A DNA stretch of 8,635 bases, taken from positions 1 through 8,635 of the forward strand of contig JASLMY010000214.1 in NCBI GenBank assembly GCA_030746295.1. Direction: 5' to 3'. Both the position numbers and the translations under genes were made by a program. Position 1 is the stretch's first letter; every line of letters begins with the position of its first letter. Below are positions 6,145 to 8,635 of the stretch, one piece after another. Below the pieces are notes generated by a model, which was not told the DNA's origin, did not search any database, and worked only from the letters and a program-made list of their open reading frames with translations. This DNA is from Alphaproteobacteria bacterium (GTDB taxonomy: Bacteria > Pseudomonadota > Alphaproteobacteria > GCA-2731375).

Positions 6145-6912
6145 TCAGGCCGGGTCGGTGGCCTCCTCCTCGATCGGCTCGCCGCCGAGCCCGATCATCA
6201 GTTCGCGAAGCTCAGCCACCGCGGCGGCCAGCTCGTCCTCGTCGGCGGAGCGGCAGACGATCGAGGTGCCGTAACGCTTGCCACGGTAGAATGGATAGGA
6301 ACCAATGTCGATATCCGGATAACGCGCCTGCAACTGGGCCAGACCGCCGGCGATCTGGCCTTCGGAGAGGTGCGCCGCCAGCGAGGCCGAGCGCACCGGG
6401 GCGCCGCCGTCGAGCTGGTGACGCAGGCTCTGGAACATCGCCCGCATCACCACCGGCACGCCCGCCAGCACGAAGACGTTCTCGATCCGATAGCCGGGCG
6501 CGGTCGAGATCGGGTTCTCGACCAGCACGCCGCCATGGGGCACCCGAGCCATGCGCTTGCGGGCCTCGTTGAATTCGGCCCCGGTGCGCTGGTAGTGCGC
6601 TTCCATCTTGGCCAGCGCCTCGGGGTGATAGTCGATCGGCACGCCGAAAGCGGCGGCAATCGAATCGGAGGTGATGTCGTCGTGCGTCGGGCCGATGCCG
6701 CCGGTGGTGAAGACATAATCGAAACGGGCCCGGCACTCGTTCACCGCCGCTACGATCTCGGCCTCGTCGTCGGTTACGACGCGGGCTTCGGTCAGGCGGA
6801 CGCCGGCCTCGTTCAATTGCTCGGCGAGGTAGGGCAGGTTCTCGTCCCGGGTCCTCCCCGACAGGATCTCGTTGCCGATAATGATGAGCGCGGCAGTGAC
6901 GGTCTTGGGCAT
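6145..6912 (-). CDS. CinA-type molybdopterin-binding domain protein
   Basis: A 255-residue protein of the competence/damage-inducible protein A N-terminal family, with a MoaB/MogA-like fold. Signature segments are LIIIGNEILSGRTRDEN (9-25) and TTGGIGPTHDDIT (69-81), the binding loop of this fold, with a second subdomain at about 180-245. It lacks the C-terminal nicotinamide-nucleotide amidase domain of full-length CinA (about 400 residues). This short form is common in alphaproteobacteria. Related domains hydrolyse ADP-ribose or FAD pyrophosphate bonds, so a metabolite-repair role is possible but unproven. The ATG at 6912 has only a weak ribosome site (CGAGAG). It is the first gene of the run with GNAT and cupin, and is divergent from sfsA. 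Confidence 0.9.
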   Translation of the reverse strand: MPKTVTAALIIIGNEILSGRTRDENLPYLAEQLNEAGVRLTEARVVTDDEAEIVAAVNECRARFDYVFTTGGIGPTHDDITSDSIAAAFGVPIDYHPEALAKMEAHYQRTGAEFNEARKRMARVPHGGVLVENPISTAPGYRIENVFVLAGVPVVMRAMFQSLRHQLDGGAPVRSASLAAHLSEGQIAGGLAQLQARYPDIDIGSYPFYRGKRYGTSIVCRSADEDELAAAVAELRELMIGLGGEPIEEEATDPA

Positions 6913-6947
6913 GGGCTCTCGGATCTATGCTTCGCCAGTTGGCCTAA

Positions 6948-6956
6948 TCTATAGCA
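6948..6956 (-). promoter_or_regulatory. Possible extended -10 for the CinA-like gene
   Basis: TGC-TATAGA on the minus strand resembles an extended -10 box (TGnTATAAT). Transcription would start about 30 nt before the ATG at 6912. The upstream TTCAGC at 6972-6977 is a weak -35 at about 18 nt spacing. The nearby stretch CTAATCTATAG could also serve sfsA on the plus strand; I cannot separate the two. Confidence 0.3.
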
Positions 6957-7019
6957 CCGCGCGGGGCGGAAGCTGAACCGACGATTGCGGCCCGCGCTCC
7001 CGCTCGCTACCTTCGGCCC

Positions 7020-7721
7020 ATGGAATTCCCCGATCCATTGATCCCGGGCCGCCTCGTCAAGCGCTACAAGCGCTTTCTCGCCGACGTCGAGCTGGCGGGC
7101 GGCGAGGTCGTGGTGGCGCACTGCGCCAATCCGGGCTCGATGCTGGGGCTGACCGAGCCGGGCTCGGAAGTGTGGCTCTCGCCCTCGCGCAACCCGGCCC
7201 GCAAGCTGAAATTCTCGTGGGAGCTGATCGAGGCCGACGGCGGCCTCGTCGGCATCAACACGAGCCACCCCAACCGCCTGGTCGAGGAGGCGATCCTGGC
7301 TGGCGCGATCGAGCCGCTCGCCGGCTACGGCGAGCTCCGCCGCGAGGTCCGCTACGGCAAGAACAGCCGCATCGATATTCTGCTGCATGACGAAGGCCGC
7401 CCTGACTGCTACGTCGAGGTCAAGAACGTGCACCTGATGCGCCAACCGGCGCTGGCCGAGTTTCCCGATTCGGTGACCAAGCGGGGGGCGAAGCACCTGG
7501 AAGAGCTCGGCGACATGGTTGAAGCAGGCGCCCGGGCGATTATCTTCTACCTGGTCCAGCGCACCGACTGCAGCCGCCTCGCCATCGCCGGCGATATCGA
7601 CCCCGGCTACGGCGCGGCCTTCGAGCGGGCCCTCGGCCGGGGCGTTGAGGCGCTTTGTTATTCTTGTATGATTAACGCAAACGAAATTCGCGTTGCCGCA
7701 GAATTGAGCATAGATGCGTGA
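7020..7721 (+). CDS. sfsA: DNA/RNA nuclease SfsA
   Basis: A 233-residue protein matching SfsA (sugar fermentation stimulation protein) over its full usual length. Segments seen are the N-terminal OB-like domain with [12 protein letters not shown] (33-44), then the PD-(D/E)XK-type nuclease core SRIDILL (116-122, D119) and [11 protein letters not shown] (130-140, E133 and K135), then [16 protein letters not shown] (148-163). SfsA was first linked to maltose gene expression in E. coli. It is now regarded as a nucleic-acid-binding nuclease, but its cellular role remains unclear. The ATG at 7020 is placed from the protein start; no Shine-Dalgarno is visible. The gene overlaps map by 8 bp on the same strand, a pairing I recall as common in alphaproteobacteria, so the two are very likely co-transcribed. 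Confidence 0.95.
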   Translation: MEFPDPLIPGRLVKRYKRFLADVELAGGEVVVAHCANPGSMLGLTEPGSEVWLSPSRNPARKLKFSWELIEADGGLVGINTSHPNRLVEEAILAGAIEPLAGYGELRREVRYGKNSRIDILLHDEGRPDCYVEVKNVHLMRQPALAEFPDSVTKRGAKHLEELGDMVEAGARAIIFYLVQRTDCSRLAIAGDIDPGYGAAFERALGRGVEALCYSCMINANEIRVAAELSIDA

Positions 7722-8562
7722 CCAAAACGACATTGCCGAGATGAACTTCGTCGCCGCCAATGCGGCGCCGAGCCGCAATACGGGCGCCGTGAAGCTGCAC
7801 GGACCGGAAGACTTCGAGGGCATGCGCCGCGCCGGCCGCCTGGCCGCGGAGGTCCTGGACATGATCGGCGAGCACGTCCAGCCGGGCGTGACCACGGCGG
7901 CTCTCGACCAGCTCTGCCACGAATACACGCTCGACCACGGCGCGGTCTCGGCGCCGCTCAACTACCGCGGCTTTCCGAAGTCGATCTGCACCTCGATCAA
8001 CCACGTCGTCTGCCATGGCATTCCGGGCGACCGAACGCTCAAGAACGGCGACATCGTCAACATCGACGTCACCGTGATCCTGGACGGCTGGCACGGCGAT
8101 TCGAGCCGCATGTTCAATGTCGGCGAGGTCAAGCTGAAGGCCCGCCGCCTGGTCGACATTACTTACGAGGCGATGATGCTGGGCATCGCCCAGATCAAGC
8201 CCGGTGCCCGCCTCGGCGACATCGGCCACGCCATCCAGAGCTTCGCCGAGGCCGAGCGCTATTCGGTGGTGCGCGACTTCTGCGGCCACGGCCTCGGCCG
8301 CGTCTTCCACGACGCGCCCAACGTGCTGCACTACGGCCAGCCCGGCAGCGGCCTGGAGCTGCGCGAGGGCATGTTTTTCACCGTCGAGCCGATGATCAAC
8401 CTCGGCAAGTGGCAGGTGAAGATCCTGAGCGACGGCTGGACGGCGGTGACCAAGGACCGCTCGCTCTCGGCCCAATTCGAACATTCGATCGGCGTCACCG
8501 CCGACGGCGTCGAAATCTTCACCACCTCGCCGGCGGGCCTGCACAAGCCGCCCTTCTCCTAG
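7714..8562 (+). CDS. map: Type I methionine aminopeptidase
   Basis: A 282-residue enzyme that removes the initiator methionine from new proteins, a generally essential step in the cytosol. All five metal ligands are present: D118, D129, H192, E225 and E256, with spacings (11, 63, 33, 31) identical to E. coli Map. The substrate-contacting His residues are H101 (VVCHGIP) and H199. The protein has about 18 more N-terminal residues than E. coli Map (264). An ATG at 7741 (residue 10) is an alternative start; neither start has a strong ribosome site. The ATG at 7714 overlaps the sfsA stop by 8 bp, which would allow translational coupling. The C-terminus LHKPPFS looks native. The TAG stop lies in a CTAG that is also the end of a transposase gene. 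Confidence 0.96.
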   Translation: MRDQNDIAEMNFVAANAAPSRNTGAVKLHGPEDFEGMRRAGRLAAEVLDMIGEHVQPGVTTAALDQLCHEYTLDHGAVSAPLNYRGFPKSICTSINHVVCHGIPGDRTLKNGDIVNIDVTVILDGWHGDSSRMFNVGEVKLKARRLVDITYEAMMLGIAQIKPGARLGDIGHAIQSFAEAERYSVVRDFCGHGLGRVFHDAPNVLHYGQPGSGLELREGMFFTVEPMINLGKWQVKILSDGWTAVTKDRSLSAQFEHSIGVTADGVEIFTTSPAGLHKPPFS

Positions 8563-8635
8563 TGGATCGACTCTAACATTTGGTTCCCTCGCCTGACCTT
8601 TTCGATGATGGCATCGGGGTCGGCTGTCCAGACGA
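8559..8635 (-). CDS. Transposase C-terminus, IS630-like (partial)
   Basis: Only the last 24 codons lie inside the window; the gene enters from the right edge. The residues begin VWTADPDAIIEKVRRG and end MLESIH. The pattern 'WTADPD-II-VRRG-Q-L-SIH' at the end of a protein resembles C-termini of IS630-family transposases as I remember them. The stop TAG (8561-8559) overlaps the map stop in CTAG. IS630 duplicates TA and targets CTAG, so the element would begin at G8562, leaving its terminal inverted repeat inside the coding end. The family assignment rests on a short tail and needs the sequence to the right. Confidence 0.6.
   Translation of the reverse strand, partial: VWTADPDAIIEKVRRGNQMLESIH

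Noticed and set aside
6813..7961. 382-codon minus-strand open frame over sfsA and map
   Set aside because: It is antisense to two clear conserved genes and crosses the divergent promoter region; no recognisable protein features.

Overview
The window is about 68% GC by eye, with tightly packed genes, strong GGAGG-type ribosome sites and dispersed palindromic repeats between genes. Together with an sfsA-map gene pair and the protein types present, this suggests a free-living alphaproteobacterium, perhaps a Rhodospirillales- or Rhizobiales-like lineage. That placement is inference from style and gene order. No phage, plasmid or CRISPR hallmark is visible; the only transposon trace is at the right edge.

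Positions 1-219 hold no gene I can support. They carry a composite inverted repeat at 65-183. A minus-strand block follows, read from right to left: a LysR-type regulator (3123-4040), an iron/2-oxoglutarate dioxygenase related to ectoine hydroxylase (2279-3064), a tRNA-Leu(UAA) (2129-2215), an MmgE/PrpD-family protein (708-2075) and a small VOC (glyoxalase-fold) protein (220-600). The protein genes look like an accessory catabolic or small-molecule set interrupted by a housekeeping tRNA. None of their substrates can be fixed from sequence.

The LysR gene is divergent from an FMN-dependent NADH-azoreductase gene, azoR (4158-4763). The intergenic region holds a perfect 15-bp T-N11-A palindrome, the expected operator form for a LysR protein. 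This suggests a self-regulated sensor/detoxification pair for quinones or azo compounds. A two-part palindromic repeat (4823-4949) lies between azoR and the convergent gene to its right.

A second minus-strand run (6912 down to 4992) encodes a stand-alone CinA-type molybdopterin-binding-domain protein, a GNAT acetyltransferase with a well-supported TTG start, and a single-domain cupin with Gln at the usual Glu metal-ligand position. Short gaps (29 and 59 nt) fit an operon. Divergent from it is the conserved pair sfsA (7020-7721) and map (7714-8562), overlapping by 8 bp.

The right edge contains the last 24 codons of a minus-strand transposase, probably IS630-like. Its stop codon and that of map share one CTAG palindrome, as expected if the element inserted precisely at the map stop codon. 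This junction, the atypical EctD-like dioxygenase and the LysR/azoR control region are the most notable points. I found no convincing previously undescribed multi-gene system.
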